From positions 62,001 through 126,000 of the forward strand of contig JBFMAX010000008.1 of the NCBI GenBank assembly GCA_040755395.1: a stretch of DNA of 64,000 nucleotides, read 5' to 3'. The number at the start of each line of letters is the position of its first letter. The stretch's first letter is position 1. The notes under the pieces were generated by a model. That model made no database searches and was not told the origin of the DNA. It saw only the letters and a program-made list of their open reading frames with translations. Below are positions 1-9,325 of this stretch, piece after piece. This stretch comes from Nitrospirota bacterium. Lineage in GTDB: Bacteria > Nitrospirota > Nitrospiria > Nitrospirales > Nitrospiraceae. The position numbers were made by a program, and so were the translations under genes.

Positions 1-208
1 GTCCGGCCTCGGCCTGCTTCTTGAGATTCTCGGCCTTCTCGCTCGGACTCTCCGCCCGGATGGCGTGCGCGACCGGCGCGGACACGCCTCCCCAAAGCAA
101 GGCCGCCGCCAAGGCGGTCGCCACGGCTGCGCCCCGCCCGCGCCGCCCGATGTGCCGTCCCGGTTCTCCGCTCCCTTCTCTCTCCATCTCTACCGCCATC
201 GTCCGCAC
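1..208 (-). CDS. Exported protein, N-terminal fragment (runs off left edge)
   Basis: Only the first 69 or so codons are visible; the gene continues beyond base 1. A basic N-terminus is followed by an Ala/Leu-rich hydrophobic stretch ending near an Ala-His-Ala sequence, a plausible Sec signal peptide. After it comes a charged Lys/Glu/Ala-rich helix start (SEKAENLKKQAEAG), reminiscent of Sel1/TPR-type repeat proteins but too short to assign. The GTG at 208 has a GGAGGAGGGG Shine-Dalgarno about 8 nt upstream; the in-frame ATG at 199 is the alternative start. The function is unknown from this fragment. Confidence 0.55.
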   Translation of the reverse strand, partial: MRTMAVEMEREGSGEPGRHIGRRGRGAAVATALAAALLWGGVSAPVAHAIRAESPSEKAENLKKQAEAG

Positions 209-294
209 GGAATCGTCCCCTCCTCCATCCCATATCTCCACATCTCTGTCCTTTACTTTCTCCCGTGACGCGCCCAACAGGTCGCAAGCGAATC

Positions 295-594
295 TCAGGA
301 CCGGCGATCCGAACGGGTGTTGACCGTATCGCCTTCCGATCCAGACCCCGACCGTTGAGGCGCCTCTCTGATCCGGAGAATCTCCTGCTGCAGTCGGTCT
401 CGCTCCGCCCGGACCCGTCGCAGGCGTCTCCACCGATCCAACGTCCACCACTTGAGCCGTGCTGCGAAGGTCACGGTCGGCGGCGGCACATTGCCGACCG
501 GCGCTTGCTGAAACTCATACCCCTGATGCGCGTCGCGCTTCTGCACATACCGCTTATAGAGATGGTCGTACAGCCCTCGGTCCGATTCGCTCAT
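295..594 (-). CDS. Small basic protein downstream of the DUF255 gene
   Basis: This 99-residue protein starts with an ATG overlapping the stop of the DUF255 gene by one base (TGATG), so translation is probably coupled. It is rich in Arg and aromatic residues. The middle part (WWTLDRWRRLRR, about residues 49-60) leads into a short amphipathic, possibly coiled-coil segment (RAERDRLQQEILRIRE). There is no signal peptide or membrane segment. I do not recognise the family. Its position suggests co-expression with the thioredoxin-like protein. Confidence 0.6.
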   Translation of the reverse strand: MSESDRGLYDHLYKRYVQKRDAHQGYEFQQAPVGNVPPPTVTFAARLKWWTLDRWRRLRRVRAERDRLQQEILRIREAPQRSGSGSEGDTVNTRSDRRS

Positions 595-2687
595 CACTCC
601 GCCTCCGACTTCGCGCTTCTCACGCCCAGCAGTGATGCCAACTCCTCCCACTCGGTCACCGGCCGGGAGCAGGTGAACCCATGACAGACGTAGACGGTCG
701 GCTTGCCGTTCACTGCGACTTTTCCGGCGGCCGGCCCCGGGACCCGCACCGGTCCCCCGTTCTGAGTGTTCGCCTGCACAATGAGCGTCTTGTTCGGAAC
801 ATAGCAGCCGTGAATCTGCCTCAGCAGCGCCTGCACGGCCGGATCGGTCCCCGCCCCCACCAACACGATCTCCTTGGGCTTCGCGAGAAAAAGGTCCAGC
901 GCGCACAGCAGGGCCGCCGAGCCATAGGCGTTTTGATCCATCTGGCCGCGAAAGACGCGGAGCGTCTGCTCGGCTCGGTCCCAATAGCGCGGCTCGCCCG
1001 CGTAGGAAAACAGCCGCAGCAGATTTGTCGCCGCGACCGCGTTGCCGGACGGCATGGCGCCGTCGGTCCCGGATTTCATCCGTTGAATCAGCGCCTCGTG
1101 GTCCCGCCCGGTGTAGAAACAGCCGCCCGTCTCGTCGTCCCAGAACTGTTCCAGCATCATTTCTGTCAGCTCGACCGCATGCTCGAGATACCCTCGCTGC
1201 AAGGTCGCCTCGTACGCGTCGATCAACGCCGCCGCCAGGAACGTATAATCGTCGAGATAGCCGTTCAGCCGTGCCCGTCCGCCCGTCACGGTTCGGTGCA
1301 ACCGACCGTTCACCCACGCCCGTTCCAGCAGAAAAGCCAGCGCCCGCTCGGCCATATCCAGATACGACGGAGTCCCGAAGGTCTGGTAAGCGTCCAGCAA
1401 GCCGGAAACCATCAGGCCGTTCCAACTCGTGAGGATGTTCTCATCGCGCTCCGGCTTCACGCGCCGGTCGCGGACCTCCCGCAGCCGCCGCCTCGCCGGA
1501 GCCAGAATGGTTTCCAGCTCTTCCTGCTCCTCGGGTTTCAGATTCAGGCCGGCCAGCCGATTCAGAATCGACCGGCCTTCAAAATTGCCGTCCGCCGTGA
1601 CCCCGTACACCCGGCAGAACAATTCGCCCAATTCCGGTCCCAGTTCCGATTTGATTTCGCCCGGTTCCCAGACGAAGAACTTGCCTTCATGGCCTTCGCT
1701 GTCGGCATCCTGCGCCGCATAAAACCCGCCGTCCGGATGGGTCATCTCCCGACGAACGTATTCCAGCGTCTCCTCGACGACTTGCTTGAACCGGACCTCT
1801 CGTGTCAGCCGCCAGCCATCCAGGTAGATGCGGACAAGCTGGGCGTTGTCGTACAGCATTTTCTCGAAGTGCGGGATCAGCCATTGCGCGTCCACCGCGT
1901 ATCGGTGGAATCCCCCGCCCAGATGGTCATAGATCCCTCCGGCCGCCATGCGCCGGAGTTGATGGATGACTTTTTCCTGAGAGGCCAGGTCGCCGGTTCG
2001 GTAGAACTGCCGTAATAGCAGGCTCAGGGGCGGCACGGTCGGAAATTTCGGCCCGTCGCCGAACCCGCCGTGCAGGGAATCGTAGAACAAGCTCAGGTCC
2101 TTGACCGCCTCATCCAGCAACGCTTCCGTTAACGGTTCCGACGACGGCTGAGGCGCGCCGGCCCGCTTCAACCCGTTCCTCACCCGCTCGATGTTCTGCC
2201 GGACCTGGTCCGGATGTCCGCGGTAGGCCTCGACGACGCCGAGCAGCACCTGGGGAAATCCCGGCAAATTGTAACGCGGCACCGGCGGAAAATAGGTGCC
2301 GCCATAGAACGGCTCCCGATCCGGCGTGAGAAAGACCGTCAGGGGCCACCCCCCGCCGCGCCCCAGAAATACCTGGGCCGACTTCTGATAGATGTCGTCC
2401 AGGTCCGGTCGCTCCTCCCGATCGACTTTGATGTTGATGAACTGCTCGTTCATCAGCTTGGCGATGTCCGGGTTTTCGAAACACTCGTGCGCCATTACGT
2501 GGCACCAATGGCAGGCCGAATAGCCGATCGAGAGCAGGATCGGCTTGTCCTCCGCCTTCGCGCGAGCCAAGGCCTCCTCGCCCCAGGGATACCAGTCCAC
2601 CGGATTGTGCGCATGCTGTCGAAGATAGGGGCTGGTCTCGTGAATGAGCCGATTGGGAGCTGGGGGAGAACCGACGGTCTCAGCCAT
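594..2687 (-). CDS. DUF255 / YyaL (SSP411) family thioredoxin-like protein
   Basis: The 697-residue protein opens with the hallmark DUF255 block ([19 protein letters not shown], residues 14-32). A thioredoxin-like active site CHWC follows at residues 59-62, then the VDREERPD segment. The remainder is an (alpha/alpha)6-barrel-like domain resembling N-acylglucosamine 2-epimerase, with [12 protein letters not shown] and the glycine-rich segments typical of the family. Length matches full-length homologues (about 650-750 aa). The biochemical role of the family is not settled. ATG start at 2687; divergent from the M28 peptidase gene with only about 70 bp between the starts. Confidence 0.93.
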   Translation of the reverse strand: MAETVGSPPAPNRLIHETSPYLRQHAHNPVDWYPWGEEALARAKAEDKPILLSIGYSACHWCHVMAHECFENPDIAKLMNEQFINIKVDREERPDLDDIYQKSAQVFLGRGGGWPLTVFLTPDREPFYGGTYFPPVPRYNLPGFPQVLLGVVEAYRGHPDQVRQNIERVRNGLKRAGAPQPSSEPLTEALLDEAVKDLSLFYDSLHGGFGDGPKFPTVPPLSLLLRQFYRTGDLASQEKVIHQLRRMAAGGIYDHLGGGFHRYAVDAQWLIPHFEKMLYDNAQLVRIYLDGWRLTREVRFKQVVEETLEYVRREMTHPDGGFYAAQDADSEGHEGKFFVWEPGEIKSELGPELGELFCRVYGVTADGNFEGRSILNRLAGLNLKPEEQEELETILAPARRRLREVRDRRVKPERDENILTSWNGLMVSGLLDAYQTFGTPSYLDMAERALAFLLERAWVNGRLHRTVTGGRARLNGYLDDYTFLAAALIDAYEATLQRGYLEHAVELTEMMLEQFWDDETGGCFYTGRDHEALIQRMKSGTDGAMPSGNAVAATNLLRLFSYAGEPRYWDRAEQTLRVFRGQMDQNAYGSAALLCALDLFLAKPKEIVLVGAGTDPAVQALLRQIHGCYVPNKTLIVQANTQNGGPVRVPGPAAGKVAVNGKPTVYVCHGFTCSRPVTEWEELASLLGVRSAKSEAE

Positions 2688-2757
2688 GGGTCACCTTGGA
2701 AGTCCGTGTCCGGCATGGTACCCTGCCGGCGCGAAGCTGTGCAACGGGGGAGAGACG

Positions 2758-4299
2758 ATGAAGAACGCCGTCATCGGTCTGACCGCCGTGGGGCTACTGG
2801 CTGTGGTGACCCGCATGGGCGTGTTGCTGGCCGGAGCCGACGCCGATACCGGCGCGCTCGTCAAGGCGCTCAATCTTATTTCAGGCGAACGCCTCCTGGC
2901 CGACGTCGCCAAGCTGAGCAGCCCAGAATTCAACGGCCGGCAGACCGGCTCGCCTGAGGACTTCCTGTCCGGTCTGTACCTGGCGAGCCAGTTCCATGCG
3001 CTCGGTCTTCAGCCGCCGCGTGCGACTTCCATGGCGGCACACCCCGCCGAATCCGTTCCGACCATGACCCGACCGGTCACGGTGACGCGGATCGAAGACG
3101 GTCCGCTGCTTCAGTGTTCTCTCGGCGATCAAACCGTCCGGCTCCGCCCCGGTCCGGACTATCTCCCCGTGCTGGATTCCCCCTCGGTCGATGCGACCGC
3201 TCCGGTCGTATTCGTCGGCTATGGTCTCTCCGACCCGGATCGCGGGTACGACGACTATGCCGGCCTCGACGTCCGCGGGAAGGTCGTCCTGTTCCTGCGC
3301 GGGAAACCGGAACACTACCCCCGGCCGGTGACGCATGCCGACAAGGAGCAGACCGCGCGACGGAACGGCGCGATCGCCTATCTCACGGCGACCGGCCCGA
3401 TCCTGAGCACCTATGAAGCGCGGCGCGGCATCTCGGGAAGGCCCAGCGCCTATTACGGATCAGCTCAGGACGATCAGGCGTTACCCGGCGCATGGATCGG
3501 CACGGAGGTGGCGGAACGGCTTGTGACCGGCCAAGCACCGGAAGGTCGGACGTTACGCGAGCTGCAGGAGCTGTTGAACCGCGATCCGGCGCCCAGGTCG
3601 TTCGTCACGCGCGCGCTGGTCCGCATGCAGTGGACCAGCCGGCGCGCGCCCGGCACGCTCTACAATGTGCTTTTCCTGTTGCCAGGCAGCGATCCCGCGA
3701 GGCAGGAGGAAGTCGTCATTCTCGGCGCGCATCGCGATCATTTCGGACAACAGGCCGGGTTGTTGTTTGCCGGCGCGGACGACAACGCATCGGGCACAGC
3801 GGTCTTGCTCGAAGTCGCGCGGGTCTTGATTCAATCCGGTTTGAAACCCGAGCGTTCGATCCTGTTCCTCTCGTTCAGCGGCGAAGAACAAGGGCTGCTC
3901 GGGTCCAAACTCTACGTCGCACAGCCGGTGTTTCCTCTGCAGCGCACCGTCGCCATGATCAACGTCGATCACGCCGGCATCGGCAACGGCCGGCTCACCG
4001 TCGGCGTCACCGGGTTCGACAAATCAGTGGCGGCCTTGGCCGGCCAAGCGGCAGGGTTGGCCGACAAACTGGACCTGTTCGGGTTCTTTCCGGGAGGCGA
4101 CCATGTGCCGTTCAAGGAAGCCGGCATCCCGACCATCACCGTTGTGACCGGCGGACCCCATCCGCACTTCCACCAGCCCTCCGACACGGTTGACACCATT
4201 CAGCCTGACTTACTTCAGGCAGTCACCCGTTATGTTCTAGCGCTAGCCTGGCGCCTGGCAAACCAAGAGGGGCTAGAAGCAGGAAGCGAGGGGCAATAG
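2758..4299 (+). CDS. M28-family zinc aminopeptidase with PA domain, exported
   Basis: The ATG at 2758 follows a GGGGGAGAG ribosome-binding site; the open frame extends further upstream but without a good start. The 513-aa product has an N-terminal hydrophobic segment (residues 4-25) that acts as signal peptide or anchor, a protease-associated (PA) insert about residues 140-260, and a C-terminal M28 domain. Expected zinc ligands and catalytic residues are visible: His325 (GAHRDHFG), Asp341 (ADDNASG), Glu376/377 (SGEEQG), Asp404 (NVDHAG) and a His in PHPHFHQPSD (470/472). It is probably a periplasmic or membrane-anchored peptidase. Specificity cannot be read from the sequence. Confidence 0.9.
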   Translation: MKNAVIGLTAVGLLAVVTRMGVLLAGADADTGALVKALNLISGERLLADVAKLSSPEFNGRQTGSPEDFLSGLYLASQFHALGLQPPRATSMAAHPAESVPTMTRPVTVTRIEDGPLLQCSLGDQTVRLRPGPDYLPVLDSPSVDATAPVVFVGYGLSDPDRGYDDYAGLDVRGKVVLFLRGKPEHYPRPVTHADKEQTARRNGAIAYLTATGPILSTYEARRGISGRPSAYYGSAQDDQALPGAWIGTEVAERLVTGQAPEGRTLRELQELLNRDPAPRSFVTRALVRMQWTSRRAPGTLYNVLFLLPGSDPARQEEVVILGAHRDHFGQQAGLLFAGADDNASGTAVLLEVARVLIQSGLKPERSILFLSFSGEEQGLLGSKLYVAQPVFPLQRTVAMINVDHAGIGNGRLTVGVTGFDKSVAALAGQAAGLADKLDLFGFFPGGDHVPFKEAGIPTITVVTGGPHPHFHQPSDTVDTIQPDLLQAVTRYVLALAWRLANQEGLEAGSEGQ

Positions 4300-4307
4300 G
4301 CTGGACA

Positions 4308-4694
4308 CTACGGAATATCGTCTAAGAGTGTGGACTGGATCGGCGGAAGCGGCGGGGGTTGCCGCGTGGGACCGGGCAGCACGATCGGCGCCCCAACCTG
4401 GTTCGCCCCCTGAATCAGTCCGATGGAGAGCTGCGGACCCAAGGTCGTGACGGCGCCGCTCCAGGCCTGACCGGTCGTCGGATTACGGAAACTGAAGGAT
4501 TGAAAGTTGTTCCCCGGGTTGTACAGATAGCCCTGGGTCCCTTGATTATCCAGGTACAAACTCCCGGGCCCGGTCAGGGAAAACAGCACGCCGACGCCGC
4601 CGTCAAAGGAACGCACGCCCGACACCGTTTGCGCCTCCGCAAGGAGCGGGAACGTTGCCAACAGGATCGCCGACAGCCACGTTCGAATCCCCAT
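4308..4694 (-). CDS. Small secreted hypothetical protein
   Basis: I chose the ATG at 4694 because AAGGGA lies 8 nt upstream and the first residues (MGIRTWLSAILLATFPLLAE) form a clean signal peptide ending at AEA-QT. The mature part is about 108 residues, low in charge and rich in Gly, Ser, Asn and Pro, with a Pro-rich segment (PTRQPPPLPP) near the C-terminus. I see no known domain or cysteines. It is convergent with the M28 gene (8 bp between ends) and divergent from the TolC-like gene. Function unknown. Confidence 0.6.
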   Translation of the reverse strand: MGIRTWLSAILLATFPLLAEAQTVSGVRSFDGGVGVLFSLTGPGSLYLDNQGTQGYLYNPGNNFQSFSFRNPTTGQAWSGAVTTLGPQLSIGLIQGANQVGAPIVLPGPTRQPPPLPPIQSTLLDDIP

Positions 4695-4803
4695 CGCGTG
4701 TTCCCTTCGTCGCCGGCCTCTGTGAGACAAGTTAACCGATGACACTTTCCCCATGACGCATTATAGTATGGGTCTCTTTCGAATCCAGATCAAGGGGGGC
4801 TTT

Positions 4804-6357
4804 ATGAAAACGCATCGCGCCGGACTGTTGGTTGGAGCCATCCTGACCTGTTGGACGTTCATACCCTTGGATGCATGGAGCGAATTGCCGCCCCAACCGG
4901 CGACCCAGCCGGAGCGGCGCGAAGCCATTTCGCTGGCCGATGCCGCGCTGCGGGCGCTGCAAAATAACTTGGACATCACCATCAGCCGGCAGACGAAGGA
5001 GAGCCGCCTCAGCGACATCATCATCGAACAGGCGAAGTTCGACCCCACCTTCAGCCTGAACGGTCAATACAACCGGATCGTCAATCCGCTGAACCGGCCG
5101 GTCTTCGGCGGCACCGGCGGGGTCCTCCAAGAGATCACCATTTTCGATCAACGCAACCATTCCGTCACGGTCGATCTGACCCAAAACCTCTTGACCGGTG
5201 GAAACGTCGACCTCAATTACAGCCCGCAGCGAAGCAACATCAACGCCAACGTCGCGTCCGGCTTCCTCTTCAATCCGGCCTATACCGGCGGTCTGGCGCT
5301 GACGCTCACGCAGCCGCTGCTCCGCAACGCCGGCGTGGATCTCAACAAGACTTTTATCAAGATCGCCCAGAACAATGCGACGGTCGAAGAGCATGTCTTT
5401 CGGGACCGGGTCATGACCGTGCTGGCGACCGTCGAGCAAACGTACTGGGAAGTCGTCTTCGCCAATGAAAATCTCAAGGTCGCGCAAGCCGCGTTGAAGG
5501 CGGCCGAGGAACTGCTCGCGAGCAACCGCGCCAAGGCCAAAGCCGGCGTGATGTCGATCGTGGATGTGCTGCAGGCCGAAGCGGCGGTCGCGTCCCGGGT
5601 CGAACAGATACTGGTCGCCGAAAAGGCCATCCGCGACCAGGAAGATCAACTCCGCCGTCTGCTCAATCCGTCGGAAGAAGAGCTGCGGCAGGACGTCCGC
5701 CTGACGCCGGTCGATCAGCCGGTCACGGTGCTGGAGCCGATCAGCCTGCAGGAGGCGATCGACGTGGCCATCGAGCGGCGGCCCGAGATCATTCAAGCCG
5801 GCAAGAACGTCGAGACCAGCGAACTGAACATCAAGTTCGCCAAGAACCAGCTTCTCCCGACCCTCTCGTTTCAGGGGACGATGGGGCTGGCGGGGTTGGG
5901 CAGCGACTATCCGAATTCCGTCAACAAGAATTTCAGCGGCGATTTTTACAACTACGGAGCCGGCCTCGTCTTGAGCTACCCTCTGGGCAACCGCTCGGCC
6001 TGGAGCACCTACAACAAGCGGCAGCTCGAAGCCAGAAACGCGCAGGCGTCGCTGCAAAGCGTGAGGCAACAGATCATCGTCGGCGTGCGCGAGGCCGTGC
6101 GCCGCGTCCAGACGGACTTCAAGCGCATCGAAACGACCCGCTCGGCCCGCATCATGGCGGAAAAGCAACTGCAAGCCGAGCAGGAGCGGTTGAAGGTGGG
6201 CTTGAGCACCACGCGCTTCGTGCTGGACTTCCAGCGGGATTTGGCCACCGCGCAGGCGAATGAATTACGGGCGATCGTGGATTACAACAAGTCGCTTTCG
6301 AACCTGGCCCGGCATAAGGCGACGACGCTCGAGCGCTATCACATCGAACTCCAGTAG
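4804..6357 (+). CDS. TolC-family outer membrane efflux protein
   Basis: The ATG at 4804 follows AAGGGGGGC; the product is 517 aa. A signal peptide (residues 1-23) is followed by two OEP repeats typical of TolC/OprM-type trimeric channels. These start at ISLADAALRALQNNLDI and ISLQEAIDVAIERRPEI and carry long Gln/Ala-rich coiled helices. The Asn-rich strand regions (SLNGQYNRI, VDLTQNLLTGGNVDLNYSP) fit the outer-membrane beta barrel. No inner-membrane or adaptor subunit lies next to it, so its partner pump is elsewhere. The next gene starts 7 bp downstream and is probably co-transcribed. Confidence 0.9.
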   Translation: MKTHRAGLLVGAILTCWTFIPLDAWSELPPQPATQPERREAISLADAALRALQNNLDITISRQTKESRLSDIIIEQAKFDPTFSLNGQYNRIVNPLNRPVFGGTGGVLQEITIFDQRNHSVTVDLTQNLLTGGNVDLNYSPQRSNINANVASGFLFNPAYTGGLALTLTQPLLRNAGVDLNKTFIKIAQNNATVEEHVFRDRVMTVLATVEQTYWEVVFANENLKVAQAALKAAEELLASNRAKAKAGVMSIVDVLQAEAAVASRVEQILVAEKAIRDQEDQLRRLLNPSEEELRQDVRLTPVDQPVTVLEPISLQEAIDVAIERRPEIIQAGKNVETSELNIKFAKNQLLPTLSFQGTMGLAGLGSDYPNSVNKNFSGDFYNYGAGLVLSYPLGNRSAWSTYNKRQLEARNAQASLQSVRQQIIVGVREAVRRVQTDFKRIETTRSARIMAEKQLQAEQERLKVGLSTTRFVLDFQRDLATAQANELRAIVDYNKSLSNLARHKATTLERYHIELQ

Positions 6358-6364
6358 CCGGGCC

Positions 6365-7090
6365 GTGCGAGCGACCGCCGAACGCGTTGCGGGCGGCCAC
6401 GGCCTGGAAACGGCGCCGGCGGCGGAGCGCGCCGCGGCGCTGGCGCTTCTGCCGATCGGGGGAACCGCGCTGTTCTACGCCTTGCCGGCGGAACTTCAGC
6501 GGGAGCCCTGGCTTCAATTTCTCCCGCAATCCCTCGCCTACCTCGCGCTGATCACGTGGCGCTTCCGAAACACCGGCGTCGTCGAACGCCTGGGGCTGAA
6601 GATCGACCGTTTTCCCGAAGGGGTGCGCTGGGGCCTGGTCACCGGGCTGTTGCTCGGCGCCGTGAACACGCTGGTCATCCTGCGCCTGATTCCCTGGCTT
6701 GGGCACGACATTGCCTTCCTCAAAGACACGCCGCACGCCAAGGTCCCTGCTGCCCTCATGCTGCCTTGGACCATTGTCCTCATCGCGGTCTTCGTCGAGC
6801 TGAACTTTCGCGGATTCATCCTGGGTCGCCTGTTGGCGCTCGGGAGGAACACGCTTGGCGCGCGTGCCGACCGGTTCGCTCCGCCGGCGGCGGTCATGAC
6901 CAGCGCGCTGGCATTTGCCTTTGACCCCTTCATGGTGGCAACCTTTCAGCACCTCCATTGGATCGCGGTGTGGGACGGGCTGATCTGGGGAGCAATCTGG
7001 ATTCGCTTGCGGAATCTGTACGCCACCATCGTCGCCCATGCGACCGAGGTCATGGTGATGTACGTGGTAGTGAGGGCTGCGCTGGCATAG
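6365..7090 (+). CDS. CPBP-like (Abi/CAAX protease-related) membrane protein
   Basis: This 241-aa polytopic protein has about six hydrophobic segments. A FVELNFRGFILGRLL segment corresponds to CPBP motif 1 (EExxxR), but the first Glu of the pair is Val here. A C-terminal TIVAHATEVMVMY helix resembles the His-containing motif. The altered Glu pair makes catalytic activity uncertain. The GTG start at 6365, 7 nt after the TolC stop, was picked as the first start after that gene; no strong ribosome-binding site is visible, so translational coupling is possible. Confidence 0.7.
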   Translation: MRATAERVAGGHGLETAPAAERAAALALLPIGGTALFYALPAELQREPWLQFLPQSLAYLALITWRFRNTGVVERLGLKIDRFPEGVRWGLVTGLLLGAVNTLVILRLIPWLGHDIAFLKDTPHAKVPAALMLPWTIVLIAVFVELNFRGFILGRLLALGRNTLGARADRFAPPAAVMTSALAFAFDPFMVATFQHLHWIAVWDGLIWGAIWIRLRNLYATIVAHATEVMVMYVVVRAALA

Positions 7091-7102
7091 GAATCTGCCG
7101 AG

Positions 7103-7191
7103 CTGATGATCGATTGATCTGCTGATCTGTTGACCGATTCATCACTCTCTGAAATTACATTCGTCAGATCGGCAGATCCTCAGATCGTCAG
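7103..7191. repeat. Imperfect 31-nt inverted repeat (large hairpin)
   Basis: Positions 7103-7133 and 7161-7191 are inverted copies differing at about nine of 31 positions, separated by 27 nt. Each arm is itself built from short GATCTG-type units. It fills the gap between the CPBP-like gene and the RNase Z-like gene. It could be a REP-like element or a terminator, although there is no long T-run next to the stem. Confidence 0.7.
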
Positions 7192-7202
7192 ATAGTCCAC
7201 CC

Positions 7203-8228
7203 ATGAATCCTTCGTTTTCCAGCTACCTCGTCAACGATGTCTTCGGCGATCCCGGCGTGTATGTCGAGGTCCGCTGGTCCAAGCGCGCGCTGCTCTTTGA
7301 TCTCGGCCAGAACGACGCGCTCGGGCCGACACGCCTGCTGCGGGCCAACGACATTTTCGTCTCTCACACCCACATGGATCACTTTATCGGCTTCGACAAG
7401 GTCCTACGGGTCGCGCTGGGGCGCGGCAAGACCCTGCGGCTCTATGGCCCGCCGGGTCTCATCGCGAACGTGCAGGGAAAGCTCAAAGGCTACACCTGGA
7501 ACCTGGTGGACGGGTATCCGCTGTCCATCAAGGTCCAGGAATTTCACGAAAGCGAAATCAAGCACGCCACCTTTCTGGCCACGGATGGGTTTGCGCTCCA
7601 TGAGGACCAGGCGAGACCGCGCCCAACACAGACCGCGGGAGCCTTCCCGGTGCTCGAAGACCCGATGTTCACGGTGCGCGCCGTTCCCCTGAACCATCGT
7701 GTCCCCTCGTTCGGCTACGCTCTGCAGGAGCCGTTTCATATCAACGTCAACAAGCAGCGCCTGCACGACGCCGGGCTGCCGGTCGGCTCCTGGCTGAAGG
7801 ATGTCAAACAATACCTGTGGCAGGGCAAACCCGACGACTTCCGATTCACGGCGACCTTGTATTTCGAGCACCATCGTCAAGACCTGGAGTTCGTGCTGGG
7901 GGAGGTGCGTGAGCGGTTCCTGACCATCACGCGCGGCCAGAAGATCGCCTATGTCGTGGATGCCCGGTACGACGACGAGAATGAAGCCAAGATCGTCGAG
8001 CTGGCCCGCGGCGCGGACGTCTTCTATTGCGAGGCGCCCTATTTGGATCGCGATGCCGACAAGGCCTATGAGCGGTACCACCTCACCGCCCGCCAGGCGG
8101 GGCTGATGGCCAAGAAAGCCAACGTGCGCGAACTGGTCGTCTTTCACTTCTCGCCTCGGTATACGGGCATGGGCGACGAGATCGTCAGAGAAGCGATGGA
8201 GGCGTTTAGAGGCAATGGTGGCGAGTGA
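7203..8228 (+). CDS. RNase Z-like metallo-beta-lactamase-fold hydrolase
   Basis: The 341-aa protein has the metal-binding motif SHTHMDHF (His55, His57, Asp59, His60). Downstream are NHRVPSFGYAL and a C-terminal VVFHFSPRY segment, both typical of the ribonuclease Z/ElaC branch of the MBL fold. RNase Z matures tRNA 3' ends. This copy is slightly longer than bacterial RNase Z (about 310 aa) and has a modified N-terminus (FGDPGVYVEVRW), so it may be a paralogue acting on another phosphodiester substrate. ATG at 7203; no close downstream partner. Confidence 0.8.
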   Translation: MNPSFSSYLVNDVFGDPGVYVEVRWSKRALLFDLGQNDALGPTRLLRANDIFVSHTHMDHFIGFDKVLRVALGRGKTLRLYGPPGLIANVQGKLKGYTWNLVDGYPLSIKVQEFHESEIKHATFLATDGFALHEDQARPRPTQTAGAFPVLEDPMFTVRAVPLNHRVPSFGYALQEPFHINVNKQRLHDAGLPVGSWLKDVKQYLWQGKPDDFRFTATLYFEHHRQDLEFVLGEVRERFLTITRGQKIAYVVDARYDDENEAKIVELARGADVFYCEAPYLDRDADKAYERYHLTARQAGLMAKKANVRELVVFHFSPRYTGMGDEIVREAMEAFRGNGGE

Positions 8229-8494
8229 CGGATTTGGCTATGGTGAAGCCTTCCGCTCCTGCGCCTTTCGGAGCGACCCTTCCGGACTCATCACCCGTTG
8301 CAGGCCGCAAGAGCAACGGGTACCCGGCGGAAGCCTTCGGCAATTCCCTCGAAGACTCGGTCAGTTTCCGCTTTCCTTCTCGGCCGAGTCTCGGTGGGAC
8401 CCTGCTTCTTCGGCGAAGTCCGCTCCAGGCTTCACCACAGCCAAACGGGCGTGCTGGTGCTCGGTCACTAAAAAGCCAGAAGGGGGAAGGGCAA

Positions 8495-8833
8495 ATGAGC
8501 GAGCTGGCGAAGTACGCACTATATTTTGTGTTAGGAGGCCTGCTGGTGAGTCTGTCCACTTACTTGGGGGCGCAGGGGCGAGGATTCTTGGCGGCTTTCG
8601 TCAGCACCTTCCCGGCCATCACCGGTGTCACGATCGTGCTGATCTACCTCAACGGCGGGAGCGAGCCCGCGGCGATCTATGCCAAGCACCTCCTGTGGCT
8701 CGTCCCCGCCTGGCTCGTCTACGTCGGGTTTCTCATTCTCGCCATCCACCGCCTCGGCTTCTGGCCCGCCATAGCCGGCTCGCTTGCCCTCTACATGTGC
8801 TGCGTCGGGCTGCTCAAGCTGGCACTGCGGTAG
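8495..8833 (+). CDS. GlpM / DUF3147-like small integral membrane protein
   Basis: The ATG at 8495 is preceded by GGGGGAAGGG. The 112-aa product is almost entirely hydrophobic, with four predicted membrane helices (about residues 5-25, 30-52, 62-85, 90-110) and a glycine-rich first helix (YFVLGGLLVSLSTYLG) typical of the GlpM/DUF3147 group. The biochemical function of that group is unclear. The open frame continues upstream to 8225, but that 266-nt stretch has no convincing start, domain or composition and I treat it as non-coding. Confidence 0.7.
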   Translation: MSELAKYALYFVLGGLLVSLSTYLGAQGRGFLAAFVSTFPAITGVTIVLIYLNGGSEPAAIYAKHLLWLVPAWLVYVGFLILAIHRLGFWPAIAGSLALYMCCVGLLKLALR

Positions 8834-8849
8834 TCGTCCGGCGGGGCGG

Positions 8850-9037
8850 GATCGAATCAAGAACGTCCTGCGACACCTCGCTGAGCATCCCCTCGACGGC
8901 AAACTGCCCAAAGACAGATTTCAGCAAGAAAGGTATGGCCTTACCGTGCGCGGTCCTATCGCATCCTCTATCGCCGCATCGGGTCAGAATGGCTGGACGT
9001 GTTCGCCATTGAACATCGGAAGGATGTGTATCGATAA
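8850..9037 (+). pseudogene. RelE/ParE-type toxin remnant, frameshifted and 5' truncated
   Basis: One frame (from 8850) encodes RIKNVLRHLAEHPLDGKLPK, a RelE-family mid-section. The matching C-terminal section (SYRILYRRIGSEWLDVFAIE, ending HRKDVYR-stop at 9037) lies in another frame. The switch falls around 8935-8945 and fits loss of a single base. The N-terminal beta strand and first helix expected upstream are missing; the sequence joins directly to the end of the preceding membrane-protein gene. There is no start codon or ribosome-binding site, so it is a dead gene. Confidence 0.75.
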
Positions 9038-9143
9038 CGCGGAGTGGCAGTTTCTTTGTCCGCACCTTGCTTGCCCTTTCACCTGTTCCCACCTACAATG
9101 TGCCGCAGGTTGTCGCATGGCTACCGTCAGGGAGGGATTCACA

Positions 9144-9325
9144 TGGGCGCGGTGATTTCAAAAGAGAAAATCCTGCAAGCCCTCCAACCACTGCCCGGCG
9201 AGACGACGATTGAGGGCGCTATTGAACGTCTCTGTTTTCTCGCCAAAGTCGAAGAAGGTCTTCGACGGGCGGACCAAGGCGAGACCGTTCCGCATGAGGA
9301 GGCAAAACAGCGCTTGACCGCATGA
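9144..9325 (+). CDS. Putative antitoxin (RelB/ParD-like, type II TA)
   Basis: The 60-aa protein starts at ATG 9144 after a GGGAGGGATTC ribosome-binding site. Its C-terminal half (VEEGLRRADQGETVPHEEAK) is the pattern seen in many RelB/Axe-type antitoxins just before the toxin gene. The stop overlaps the next start by 4 bp (ATGA), the usual antitoxin-toxin arrangement. The toxin beside it is C-terminally damaged, so this antitoxin may now be orphaned. Confidence 0.65.

Noticed and set aside
681-2015. 444-codon plus-strand open frame opposite the DUF255 gene
   Set aside because: It is antisense to a gene with clear family motifs; the high GC content keeps the complementary frame open. Its translation has no domain-like features.
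4732-6174. 480-codon minus-strand open frame opposite the TolC-like gene
   Set aside because: Antisense shadow; the plus-strand frame has the OEP motifs and a ribosome-binding site.
8229-8494. Upstream extension of the GlpM-like reading frame
   Set aside because: No ribosome-binding site at the early start, no domain, and poor composition; the ATG at 8495 with GGGGGAAGGG is better.
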